Assembly: GCA_949751835.1 (NCBI GenBank)
Contig: CATKHK010000093.1
Location: forward strand, 62,001-126,000
Direction: 5' to 3'
From: Blepharisma japonicum
Lineage: Eukaryota > Ciliophora > Heterotrichea > Heterotrichida > Blepharismidae
DNA: 64,000 nt
The translations under genes were made by a program, and so were the position numbers. The notes beneath the pieces were generated by a model. That model was not told the origin of the DNA. It saw only the letters and a program-made list of their open reading frames with translations, and did not search any database. Below, in pieces: positions 50,402 to 62,800 of this stretch; the first letter of the stretch is position 1; the number at the start of each line of letters is the position of its first letter.

Positions 50402-53400
50402 ATGGTTTTCACAGCTTTAATTGCCCTTATTGCAGCAGCTCAGGCTGCAAGCTTAAATATTACGTGCAATTTGAATTTATGTCCTTCTGACGTTGTAAGA
50501 AAAACTTAGAGAGGTGATAATTACTGTGATAAAAGCTGTATGTTCCCTTACTGCGGCTATGACTCTTCTAGCTTAAGTGACCCACAATCACAAATGTACA
50601 GTTCAGACTGCACCTGACAGTGCTTATTCAGCAATGGATGCTCTTCCTCTCTACTCGGGGATGGAAACTGTGATTCTAGTTGTAATATAATAGAATGCGG
50701 TTATGATTTAGGAGACTGCGGGTATTGTGCTGATGGATGTAAGCTCTATTTAGGCTATGAGTTCATGCTAGGTGGGACTTGTGACACAGCTTGCAACGTT
50801 TCGTCTTGCTATTACGATCTGGGTGCTTGCGATACTTGCGCAGTAAACTGTACTCAAAATATGCTTGGGAATGGAGTCTGCAATCCTGAATGTGACAATA
50901 GTGATTGTAATTACGATTTTGGAGATTGTGCTGGCGAAACTTGTGCTAATAAATGCTATAAATATATGATTGGGGATTCAATTTGTCAGAGCGAATGTCA
51001 TGTAGCTTCATGCAATTATGATAATTTTGACTGCGACTGTTACCCTGGCTGCACTTCAGACTTGTTAGGCGACGATAAATGCGACTCTGTGTGCAACTCT
51101 GCCAGATGCTACTACGATAATTATGACTGTGGAGACTGCGCTTCTGGGTGCTATACAAGGATGCTTGGGGATTTGGAATGCAATGATGAATGCAATAACG
51201 AAAACTGCAATTGAGACTATGGAGACTGTGGCTGTGCCGATGGGTGTGCCTTAACAGATTACGGTTCTTGTAAGCCTGAATGCTTAGTTGGCAAATGTGC
51301 TTATGACCAGCTTAGTTCTGATCCCGAAAAAAGATGTCAGGACTATGTACTGGTTATGTTCGATCTCCATCAAAACCTAATCTGGCACGATTTTAGCTTC
51401 CAGCCTGATTACTATTGGTGCCAAGAAGATTCATGAAAATGGGATGATGCAACTTGGCAATGGTATAAGTGTACCGAAGAGATGGCTTATGATTCTACAA
51501 GCTGCTATCCTCTCTGTGAAACAAAATCGTGTATATATTCGTGGCTAAACTGCTGAACTGAGCAATCTTATTATTGCTATCAGGTCGGATGTGAATATTG
51601 CTATACTGGTTATTATGGAGATTGCTATCAATGCAAAGAAGGCTATGTTCAGTGATTCGGGTACTGCGATTTGATGTGTGAATATGGCTATGAACCGCGG
51701 CGAATTATGGACAGCAATATTGTCTGTCTGCCTTTTATAGATACCTCGACGTCTGAAAATCCAAAAGTTTTTTATGCAACTTCTATAAGGTCCGGGGATA
51801 CCTCAGGAGGAGAAGGAACATTGGAGTCTCCATTTGAGACATTTTCACTTGCCTTGGCCAAGATCCAACACGCTTATTCTATTCTTTACCTTATTAATGA
51901 TGGGATTTATGAGTGAGCTTCAGTGGATCATCTTTATATTATTTCTGGGTGAGTGTATGACCAAACTAAGCCACTTAATCATGATAATCAATATGATACT
52001 GGGACTTTAAAGTACTTAAAAATTGCGAGTCTTGATGGGAGCACAATTACAATTAGAACAGCTCTTGATAAGTGGAATATCCATATAGAGATATGAAGTG
52101 GTTTCAAAGTAGAAGTAGAGAACCTGATTATTGATGGATATTATACACAGTCAACCTGCAAAGGCTCCGATTACTGTGACTATTGTCCATATGTGGAGCA
52201 GCAAATTGATGCATCATATAAAAATGACAGAGGGGAAGTAATTTCAAGTAGTGATTTTTTATCATCATCAAGCTATTGCAAATGGTCATATAACGTTAAC
52301 CTTTTTGGAGTTTCATATGGATCGTCCTTGACTTTGACAAATGTGACTTTTCAGAATTGGAGAACTGGATATTACGCGATTCTCGAAAGCTGGGGAGGGT
52401 CTATTACCTTAACAAATGTAAATTTCGATAATATCTATATATATAGCAGCGAAGCTTCAGCTGTTATCTCAGTCCATGACTGTGGAGACAGCAGCTACAT
52501 GTGCGGATTTATTAATTATACCAATGGAAATGTGACAAGGATTAACAATGGCTACGAGTATGCAGACCCTATTGATTTCCGAGGTTTCATATACTCAGAA
52601 AGGACTAATTATGTAAGCTTGAAAAACATAAACTTCCAAAACAATTTCGTGTCAATTCAGACCTCCTCTGCCTTGACAACCGCATCTCTTATAGCTTTAA
52701 AAGTCTTCAGGTTCTTAGAAATTGACCACTGCAACTTTAATTATAATATCGCTGACACTGGCATTGTGAGTATAACTTCTAAAGGATTGAACTTTAGGAC
52801 GTATATTAATGAAGATAAAGAACTAATTGACTTGCTGCTCAATCACGTTTATATACATGATTCTATTTTTACTCACAATTATGGGAAATATTATGGAATT
52901 CTTTCTGCAAGCTATCAAGGGGAGCTGCAAAATATCAAGCTGGAAAATTTGATTGTAGACTCAAATGGTGTTCAGAGCGGGCCTTTGATTTATGTCAAAA
53001 ATAATGAAATTAAGCAAGAGTTTTTGGTAGATGTGACAAAACCAGTTACATTACCATCAGGGCAAAGAACTTCAGCTGTTTATAAAGCCAGGTGGTTCTC
53101 TACAAAATATATAAAGTTCATTAATAATTATCAAGGAGGCTCAGGAGCGATAGATCTCATTAATTTGGTTAATTTACAGATAAATGACCTTTTAATAGAT
53201 TCCAATGGAGCGCCTGCTTCAAAAGGGGTAACAGTGAACTCAGTCATACTTGACTATTGGATTGCTAACCCAGATATCTACATTAATTTAGAATACAGTG
53301 AAGCACAAACAATTGACTGCGTTTCTATGGCTTATCTGTCTGGAATAGTCAATGCTTCTATTTTCAATATAAACTTGACAAATAACTACTGCGAAGAAAG

Positions 53401-56400
53401 CTCACCAGCTTTCTGAGTCTCCAAAGTCAAAAATGTTGGAATTTCTTATCTAAATTGCACAGGAAACCAAGGCTCAGGTGACAACCCTCTATGCATTAAT
53501 GTAGAGGGCAATATGAAGCTGACAGTCTCGAATTCTGTTTTTTACGACAATATAAACCATTTATCTTCAGGGGTAGGAGCGATTGGCACCACAATTGACC
53601 TTTTGAACCTTACTATAGAAAACTGTGTTTTCAAATCAAATAGCGCTGGGTATGGTGGAGCTTTACTATTCCAAGGGCAATATCTCAATTTATCAAATCT
53701 ACTTTTCGAGTCTAATGATTCTCCAACTCAATTTGGAGGTGCTGTTTATTTTTACCCTGAGCTAATTTCAAATAAAAGCGGAATTTATATACAGGACTGC
53801 AATTTTATTAAGAATACAGCACTCAGCTCTGGAGGAGCTATATATATGGAGGAAGCCAACTTGGGCTCATCCAAAATTGACTTCCAGATGACAAATTGCC
53901 TATTTGATGGAAACAAAGCTGATAGTGGAGCAGCAATTTTTATTGAAAAAACAGCTGCGCTATCCCTGGCTTCTACTGTTTCCAAATCAAAATTTATTAA
54001 CAATGTAGCTTCTTCACTTGGAGTATTTTCAGCTTTACACTATAACGGAATCCTCACGATCACTGATTCTGAGTTTTCAAAGAATTCTGCTAAACTCGGT
54101 GCAGCCATTTATATAAATACAAATGAAGGCAGTGCTTCTGCAAAGTCTCAAACCATTGTAAACGCATGCACGATAACCAACAACTCAGGCGACTCTATTG
54201 TCTGCATGGATGACCTCAGCCAATATTCATACTTAGAAACCTATAACTGCATTTTTGACTCAAATTCAGGAACTGCTGTAGCTTTGAATTACGACCACTG
54301 GGTTGATTCTGGGTCTGTTTTCAAATATAACTCTGCAATTAAAAGAGGGGGTGCAGTAAATTTACAGAATGAGGCACTTGCAGAATCAAAAAATGCTTTA
54401 TTTTTTAACAATACCAATAGAGGGACTGGAGGAACTGTCACTATCAGCAGCCAATCAATTTTCCAATGCAATACTTGTAATTTCACCAACAACTATGCAG
54501 GAAACTCTGGCGGGGTCTTTTTTGTTGAGCAGAACTCTTATTTTGCCATCAACAATTCACTTATAACCAAAAACTCCTGCTTGAATAAAGGCTCTGTAAT
54601 GTACTTACTTGGGACCTCTTCAGCACCTTCTTCTATTAACTCTACAGATATTTATGAAAATTATGCCTCAGGAGAAGGATCCATAGTTCTTCTAGACGCA
54701 GCAGTAACTATTTCTTCTTCAAAAATCCACGAAAATTATGCAGAAAGCACGAGCCCAGGAATTCTCTTGACTCTTTCCTACGCCACTATCTCTGATAGCC
54801 AGATGTATTCTCAAAAAGGGAAACAAGGGTGCTTTGTATACGTGTCGACTCAAAGCAATTTGACTATTTCTAATAGTGATTTTACCGACGGAGATGCTTC
54901 TGGGTCTGGTGGGGCTATTTTTTCGATTTCAAGTACATTGAACATCAATAACTGCCAGTTCATGAATATTTATGCAAGTTCAGAAGGAGCCATTATGGCC
55001 TACTCTGACACAATTCTCAATATTCAAGGATCAAGCTTCTGAAATACCACATCAGACACCTCTGGAGGCATTGTGGGCGCCTCTCAGAGCTCCATTTCAA
55101 TCAAAAGTTCAAATTTCGACATTTTTTCCAATTCAGGGATATATGGAGAAAAACTATATAGCCTGTCTATTTATGACTCTCGCTTTGACGACGGCTTTGG
55201 AGTATACGGAGGGTCTATCTACTGCTCAATGTGCAACCAAGTTACCATTAAAAATAGTGAGTTTTCTAACTGTAATGCAACTCTTGGTGGAGCTGTCTAT
55301 TTAATCACGCAATCTGACTTACTAATTCAAAATGTATATGTCATAGAAAACTCCAAATTTATTAAAAATTCAGCAACTAATGGAGGGGCTATTTTTACAA
55401 ATAACGTTAAGCTGTCTGTGAGCAACTCAGAATTGAGGAAAAATACTGCACTGGCGTCTGATTCAACACTTGTCGGAGGTATTGTGCAGTATGGTATTGG
55501 AGGTGGGCTCTGTCTGAACTGCAGGGATGTTGACATTTGTGAATTTAATTTGACAAATAGCCTGTTTATTGAAAATGAAGCAAGCTATAACGGAGGAGCT
55601 TACTCTTGGAATGACATTATGCCTTCAGTTTCGGGGAACACTTTTACTAATAACTCAGCTGCCTATGGCTCAGATGTATCGTCATACCCGATTTCGATGT
55701 CAGCTGTAGACACTTCTGCAGGAAATTCAACAAGAAGATTGGAAAACACTCCAGTGGTTGCGAGTTTAGATGGGATAGCCTCTGGACAAATGACGTCTAT
55801 ACCTTTATCAATTGCGCTGGTTGACCATGATGGGAATATAGCAAAAACTGATAATTCAAGCCAAGCTGAGCTGCAGCCAACTGACAGCCTAACTACAATA
55901 GGAGGAACAACGAAAGTGACAGCTGTGGAGGGAGTTTTTTATTTCGATGAATTTATTATCATCGGAACCCCAGGAAACAAAACTCAAATCAAAGTTTACA
56001 CGTCTGCAATAGATGTCTCAAAAGCACAGAAAGCTCATGATAACGCTGTTTACAATCAAGAAATTTATATTAATGTCACATTTAGATTATGTCACCTTGG
56101 AGAAGCCACTGTAGGCGCTATATGCAAAATCTGTGAAGCAAACTATTACAGTCTAAACCCTAAGAACCCTTCTTGCCTTGCTTGCCCTGATGGTGGAATC
56201 TGCTATGGAAATTACACAATGGCTCCTAAGTCTGGATATTGGAGAGATAACGAGTACTCAAGCGTGTTTTGAAAGTGCCCGAACTCAAATGCTTGCTTAG
56301 GCCCAGCGAATTCAAGCAGCATCTCGTACACAGGAGAGTGCTCAGCTGGCTATAAAGGGAACATGTGTCAGTCCTGCGAATATGGCTATTCAAAGACCTC

Positions 56401-57985
56401 TCCTGATACTTGCAGTCCTTGTCCAGACAAAGCCACAAACAGTATCAGAATTATTGGCATCTTCATCGCCATTATTATCCTGTATGCAATCATGGTTAAA
56501 TCAACAAGAGAGTCTGCCTTTATCCCAAAATCTCTCACTTCTGTATACATCAAAATCTTTGTGAACTACCTGCAGCTGGTCATGCTTGTGACCACTTTTA
56601 ACCTCAACTGGCCAAGTCTAGTCCTCAAAGTCTTTTCAGCCCAAAATAACACTGGATCAGTCAGTGACCAAATCTTTTCATTTGACTGTTTTTTACAAAC
56701 CAGCAAAAGCGACCCAAATCAATACTACTTCAACAAGCTGATCCTAATGAGCCTGATGCCAATCGGAATAGGTCTGCTCGCACTGCTTGTTTGGGTTTTC
56801 ATCGATCTTAAACGTAAAAGTTTCCATCATTTTTGGAACGACTATGTGTCAACATGCATTATATTGCTATTCATTGTACATCCAAACATTGTAAAAATGA
56901 TGTTTGCGTCGTTTAATTGTAAGCAGATCAATTCTGGAGAATACTGACTTACAGACGACCTCGATATCCGGTGTTGGAACAGCAAGCACCTGTTTTATTT
57001 GTTTATAGTTTCGATTCCTTCTGTTATAGTTTGGGGAATCGGAATCCCTGCTGTTTGTTGGCTAAATCTCATGAAGAATAAGAGAAAACTGAATAACTTA
57101 GGTGTAAGGCTTAAATATGGATTCTTTTTCAATGGGTATACAGCATCATGCTACTATTGGGAATTCATTATTTTGTACAGAAAAATCTTAATTATCTGCT
57201 GCTCGGTGTTTCTGGCAAATATTTCAGTCAGCATTCAAGCACTTACAGTAGCGATCGTACTTGCTACCAGTCTCCATTTGCAGTATAGGTACCAACCTTA
57301 TAACGGAAAGCCTTTGAACAAAATGGAACTGAGATCTGTCCTTGTGTCATCTATCACCATTTATTGTGGACTTTACTACTTAACTGATGACTTGGATGAG
57401 TGGAGTAGCTTAATTTTCTTTTTGCTCATTGTAATAGTGAACCTTTACTTCTTATACTTCTGGCTCATCAAAATTTTCCACGCAGGTCTTCAAATGGTTA
57501 GTGAAAAAATCCCCTTTATACGGAAATTAATGGGCCGTAGGCCTGATGGCTTCGAAAATGAAATCTTCCACAATCCAAAGAAGGGTCATGTATTTTCGAA
57601 TGACGGGGAAAAGATGTTTTCGCTCTTGCACAGTATGAAAGAGACAAAAGAGCGCCCAAAGCCTTTTGATCCTAAATATACCATGGCTGATATGTTCATA
57701 AGTGTGATCCCAGAATTTGAGGCAGGAAAAGAAATGTCAATTGATAGCTATGAGAACCGAGATTCAATTTCTGAATTTCAAACGAGTAGCATTATTGAAT
57801 CTGAAAGAGAAAGATACACCACGTCTACCATGCAGGAGATGAATGAAGAGGAAGGGAGTGAAGATGAAAGTAAAGAATTCAGGGGACGGGAAAGTGGCGA
57901 AGAGTTGGATGAGAATGAGATTGAGCCAGATATAATTGACTCTTCAATTGAGGCGGTCAGAGTGCCTTATAATCAGTATGGCTAA
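50402..57985 (+). CDS. Family B: LNR-repeat / beta-helix / GCC2-GCC3-like / ~9 TM surface protein, complete
   Basis: ATG 50402 to a TAA at 57983-57985, minus one 15-base intron (50495-50509), gives 2522 residues with TGA as Trp. Layout: signal peptide 1-16 (MVFTALIALIAAAQAA); about eight LNR/Notch repeats at 20-305, with the recurring C-x-x-x-C ... LGDG-x-CD-x-x-C ... C-x-YD-x-GDC pattern; a Cys/Trp/Tyr-rich stretch at 310-440; a right-handed beta-helix at about 450-1770 with many N-x-A-x-x-x-GGA-[IV]-x strands; an Ig/filamin-like segment at about 1780-1885 (IALVDHDGNIA, GTPGNKT); a GCC2/GCC3-like Cys-rich region at about 1890-2005; nine helices at about 2010-2360; and an acidic tail of about 160 residues. 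It is expected at the cell surface, perhaps in adhesion or contact sensing (inference). No catalytic residues of pectinases were recognised. Confidence 0.9.
50495..50509 (+). other. 15-nt intron in the family B gene
   Basis: GTAAGAAAAACTTAG starts with GT and ends with AG, lies between codons (phase 0) and contains an in-frame TAG. Removing it joins C-P-S-D-V to R-G-D-N-Y-C-D and completes the first LNR repeat. The second copy has the same intron at 59931-59945 with one base changed. Confidence 0.9.
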
Positions 57986-58372
57986 AGAAAAGGTTAAAAG
58001 CAAATAAAGATTACTTTCTTATAATTAAATACTATATTGTAGCGCTGTCTTAATAAATATGTATATAAATGGTTATTTTGAATTAATAAACCTTAACAAA
58101 AAGATTAAGCATCAAAGATAACTTTGCTAAAGATTTAAAATATAAAATTAAATGTGCATAATCTCCTTAGTAATTAATCTTTACACTCAAGAATAGTAAA
58201 ATAGATAAAGTGATTAGAATTCATTACTCTTATCCTTTGCAAACAAGCAAAAAATCTTGCTCAAGTGGGGGTTAAATTCTTTTCAGATTTGCAAAAGATG
58301 AAATAATTATTCTAATTAATTTATGAAATTAAAGTTTAAAATGTAGGTTGCTTAGGATTCTGGATGTATCAG

Positions 58373-58806
58373 CAGATAGATAGGACAGAGGAACTACGCT
58401 TGATAAGGAACCTCATTAGACAAAGGAAAGATGAGCTCAAACTTATCTATATCAACATAAATGGGCTTCTAAGCAAGGCCACTAAGCTGAGCAAGCTGCT
58501 GATTGAGGAGAACCCCAATATGATTGACTGAGACCAAAATTGTAGACCAATTAAGGCTGCCTCAGTTCCAGAATGGATCCATACCCAATGAACCAGTTAA
58601 AAGCATGGAGTAGCTTATAGAAGGGAAATAACTGGTTGATTCCAAAAATTGACATGGAATCAAGAATAGTCAGTCTTTTACGAAGGCTTTAACCTTCATT
58701 GGAGCCTATATCCCGTTGAAGGTTCAAGCCCAGACGAGGTTGACAAATTTGATAAATGCCTAAGCAAGATGGCCGATATAGAAGATATTTCATTGTTTAA
58801 ACAATA
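58373..58806 (+). mobile_element. Degenerate non-LTR (LINE) retrotransposon endonuclease fragment
   Basis: One frame, with TGA as Trp and two true stops (at about 58590 and 58670), reads KLIYININGLLSKATKLSKL, then EENPNMID, HGVAYRREITGWF, and GSSPDEVDKFDKCLSKM. This order resembles the N-terminal APE-type endonuclease of LINE ORF2 proteins: an I-N-x-N-G-L-x-S-K start, an H-G-V-A block and a segment before the next strand rich in D-E-V-D-x-F. Reverse transcriptase is absent. The base composition is less AT-rich than the surroundings. It is truncated at both ends and not functional as seen. Confidence 0.65.
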
Positions 58807-59456
58807 AAGTTGTTTTACTAATGATTAAAGAACTAAGAAAATATAAAAATCTTTTCTTCATATTTGATTTATTTATGTTTCACCAATAATCACTAAAGCA
58901 TTTTTTGAATATAGCTTGCGAGTTAGTATTTAGGAAAACAGTAGGATAGTGAAATCGTAATAAGATTGTAAAAAATGTAATTAAGTAATTCAACTGCATA
59001 TAAGATAAAAATTCAATTCATTTTAATTTAAAAAACTCTTTATTCGAAGTTTCGTTTTAATTATTGCGTTCAATAGTTTATAATTTTTTAAATTGGGATT
59101 AAACTATTAAAGAGCTGAGTCTATCTTAGCTCACTTTAACCTTTATTTCAGTACTTTTCTGCCAAGAAGGCAAGCTGAAGGGTTCCCTATTTTAATTTAT
59201 CACTTAAATCTGGGATATTTGATTATATTTTTAATAAATCTACTCTACATCACAAACCTTTTTATACTCTTATCAGCATAAAAAAATGATTTTCAATATA
59301 TTCAGTTCAATCAGCAATGCAGCTAAGTTAGTAGATATTATAATAAATGAATATAGAGCTTGCGAATTCTTTATCATTTTGACTAAACATTTAGAATAAA
59401 ATTTCTCCCAAAAATTCTTAATTGTCTAACTATGAAATATGATATCTGTATTAAAT

Positions 59457-59479
59457 TATAATATATATATATATATATT
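59457..59479. repeat. (TA)n microsatellite
   Basis: An uninterrupted run of alternating T and A of about 20 bases lies in the spacer upstream of the second family B gene, followed by a shorter TATATAT run. Confidence 0.8.
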
Positions 59480-59837
59480 CTTTTATATATAGATTCTTAA
59501 AATAAGCTATCTTCCAACCTATATAATTCTTAAGCCAAAATATGCTGGAATAAGATTTAGCAGGAATGAAATAAGAACATTGCACTTTTTACAATTGCAG
59601 ACTAGGCTAAGCATAATCCAACATTAGCATTTTTAGAAAAGAAAACTTGCAGTAGCCTTAGTCTTAAACTTGCAGTAGCCAATTAGATGATTAAGGCATA
59701 TGCACACATTTTTCGATTCTTTTATTTCTTGAAATTCAGTATTTTACGCCTATTAATAAAATGGTCAACTAAATTTCAAATTATTTTAGCTCTTTAGTTA
59801 TTTCATTAGATACTTTCTAAGAATGATATAAATAATT

Positions 59838-62800
59838 ATGGTTTTTGCTGCTTTAATAGCCCTTATTGTGGCAGCCCAAGCTGCGGACTTAAATATTGTG
59901 TGCAATTTGAATTTATGTCCTTCTGGCGTTGTAAGAGAAACTTAGAGAGGTGACAATTATTGCGATAAAAATTGCATGTTTCCTTACTGCGGCTATGACT
60001 CTTCTAGCCTGAGTGACCCAAAATCGCAAATGTACAGCTCAGACTGTACCTGGCAGTGCTTATTCTTCAACGGATGCCCTTCTTCTATACTCGGGGATGG
60101 AAATTGTGATTCTAGCTGTAATATAAGGGAATGCGGCTATGATTTAGGAGACTGTGGATATTGTGCTGATGGATGTAAGTTCTATTTAGGCTATGAGTTC
60201 ATGCTAGGTGGGACTTGTGACACAGCTTGTAATGTTTCGTCTTGCTATTATGATCTAGGTGCTTGTCAAAATTGTGCAGAAAAGTGCACTCTAAATATGC
60301 TTGGGGATGGAATCTGCAATCCTGAATGTGACAATAGTGATTGTAACTACGACTTTGGAGATTGTGCTAGCGAAACTTGTGCTAATAAATGCTATAAATA
60401 TATGATTGGCGATTCCATTTGTCAGAGCGAATGCCATGTAGCTTCATGCAATTATGATAATTTTGACTGCGACTGTTACCCTGGCTGCACTTCAGACTTG
60501 TTAGGCGACGGTAAATGCGACTCTGTGTGCAACTCTGCCAGATGCTACTACGATAACTATGACTGTGGAGACTGCGCTTCTGGGTGCTATACAAAGATGC
60601 TTGGGGATTTGGAATGCAATGAAGAATGCAATAACGAAAACTGCAATTGAGATTATGGAGACTGCGGATGTGCCAGTGGGTGTGCCTTAACAGACTACGG
60701 TTCTTGTAAGCCTGAGTGCTTAGTTGGCAAATGTGCTTATGACCAGCTTAGTTCTGATCCCGAAAAAAGATGTCAGGACTATGCACTGGTTATGTTCGAT
60801 CTCCATCAAAACCTAGTCTGGCACGATTTTAGCTTTATTTCCAAATACAGTTATTGCGAAGATGAATCATGAAAATATGACGAATCAACTGATGAATGGT
60901 CTTCGTGCACAGAAGCGATGGCTTATGATTATACAAGCTGCTATCCTCTCTGTGAAACAAAATCATGCATATATTCGTGGCTAAACTGCTGAACTGAGCA
61001 AGCTAATTATTGCTATGAGACTGGATGTGAATATTGCTATAGTGGTTATTATGGGGATTGCTATCAATGCAAAGAAGGCTATGTGCAGTGATTCGGATAC
61101 TGCCTTTTGATGTGCGAATATGGCTATGAGCCGCGGCAAATTATGGACAGCAATATTGTCTGTCTGCCTTTTATAGATACCTCGACGTCTGAAAATCCAA
61201 AAGTTTTTTATGCAACTTCTATAAGGTCCGGGGATACCTCAGGAGGAGAAGGAACATTGGAGTCTCCGTTTGAGACATTTTCACTTGCCTTGGCGAAGAT
61301 TCAGCACGCTTATTCTATTCTTTACCTTATTAATGATGGGATTTATGAGTGAGCTTCAGTGGATCATCTTTATATTATTTCTGGGTGAGTGTATGACCAA
61401 ACTAAGCCACTTAATCATGGTAATCACTATGATACTGGGACATTAAAGTACTTAAAAATCGCTAGCCTTGATGGAACCACAGTTACTATTAGAACAGCTC
61501 TTGATAAGTGGAATATCCATCTAGAGATCTGAAGTGGTTTCAATGTAGAAGTCGAGAACCTGATTATTGATGGATATTATACACAGTCGACCTGCAAAGG
61601 CTCAGAATATTGCGACTATTGTCCATATGTGGAGCAGCAAATTGACGCATCATATAAAAATGATAGAGGCGAAGTAATTTCAAGTAGTAATTTTCTATCA
61701 TCATCAAGCTACTGCAAATGGTCATATAGCGCCAACCTTTTTGGAGTTTCAAATGGATCGTCCTTGACATTCACAAATGTGACCTTCCAGAATTGGAGAA
61801 CTGGATATTATGCAATTATTGAAAGTTGGGGAGGGTCCATCACCTTAACAAATGTAAATTTCGACAATATCTATATATATAGCAAAGAAGCTTCAGCTGT
61901 TATCTCAGTCCACGACTGCGGAGACAGCAGCTACATGTGTGGATTTATTAATTATACCAATGGGAATGTGACAAGGATTAACAATGGCTACGAGTATGCA
62001 GACCCTATGGATTTCCGAGGCTTTATATACTCAGAAAGGACTAATTATGTAAGCTTGAAAAACATAAACTTTCAAAACAATTTTGTGTCAATCCAGACCT
62101 CCTCTGCCTTGACAACCGCATCTCTTATAACTTTAAAAATCTTCAGGTTATTAGAAATTGACCACTGCAACTTTAATTATAATATCGCTGACACTGGTAT
62201 TGTGAGTATAACTTCTAAAGGATTGAACTTTAAAACGTATATTAATAAAGATAAAGAGCTAATTGACTTGCTAATCAATCACGTTTATATACATGATTCT
62301 ATTTTTACTCACACTTATGGGAAATATTATGGAATACTTTCTGCAAGCTATCAAGGGGAGCTGCAAAATATCAAGCTGGAAAATTTGATTGTAGACTCAA
62401 ATGGTGTTCAGAGCGGGCCTTTGATTTATGTCAAAAATAACGAAATTAAACAAGAGTATTTAGTAGACATTACAAAACCAGTTACATTACCATCAGGGCA
62501 AAGAACTTCAGCTGTTTATAAAGCCAGGTGGTTCTCTACAAAATATATAAAGTTCACTAATAATTATCAAGGAGGCACAGGAGTGATAGATCTCATTAAT
62601 TTGGTTAATTTAGAGATAAATGACCTTTTAATAGACTCCAATGGAGCGCCTGCTTCAAAAGGGGTAACAGTGAACTCAGTCATACTTGACTATTGGATTG
62701 CTAACCCAGATATCTACATTAATTTAGAATACAGTGAAGCACAAACAATTGACTGTGTTTCTATGGCTTATCTATCTGGAATAGTTAACGCTTCTATTTT

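Larger units (their letters stand above)
57986..59837. other. Spacer between the two family B genes
   Basis: About 1.85 kb holds the 3' flank of the first gene, the LINE fragment at 58373-58806, from about 58840 onward the 5' flank shared with 49905-50401 (interrupted by extra sequence), and a TA dinucleotide run at about 59457-59479. No further gene was recognised. Confidence 0.6.

Noticed and set aside
50946-51158. Minus-strand frames opposite the LNR repeats
   Set aside because: They are antisense shadows of the Cys-rich repeats and occur identically in both copies because the sense strand is conserved.
50765-55042. The beta-helix region as a pectate lyase or other enzyme
   Set aside because: It has only generic right-handed helix strands and no recognisable catalytic residues, and it lies between LNR repeats and a membrane domain, which fits a structural or adhesive role.
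55336-55350. A possible 13-15 nt GT...AG intron in the family B beta-helix
   Set aside because: The reading frame is open without removing it, and the GT-to-AG distance (13) is not the expected size.
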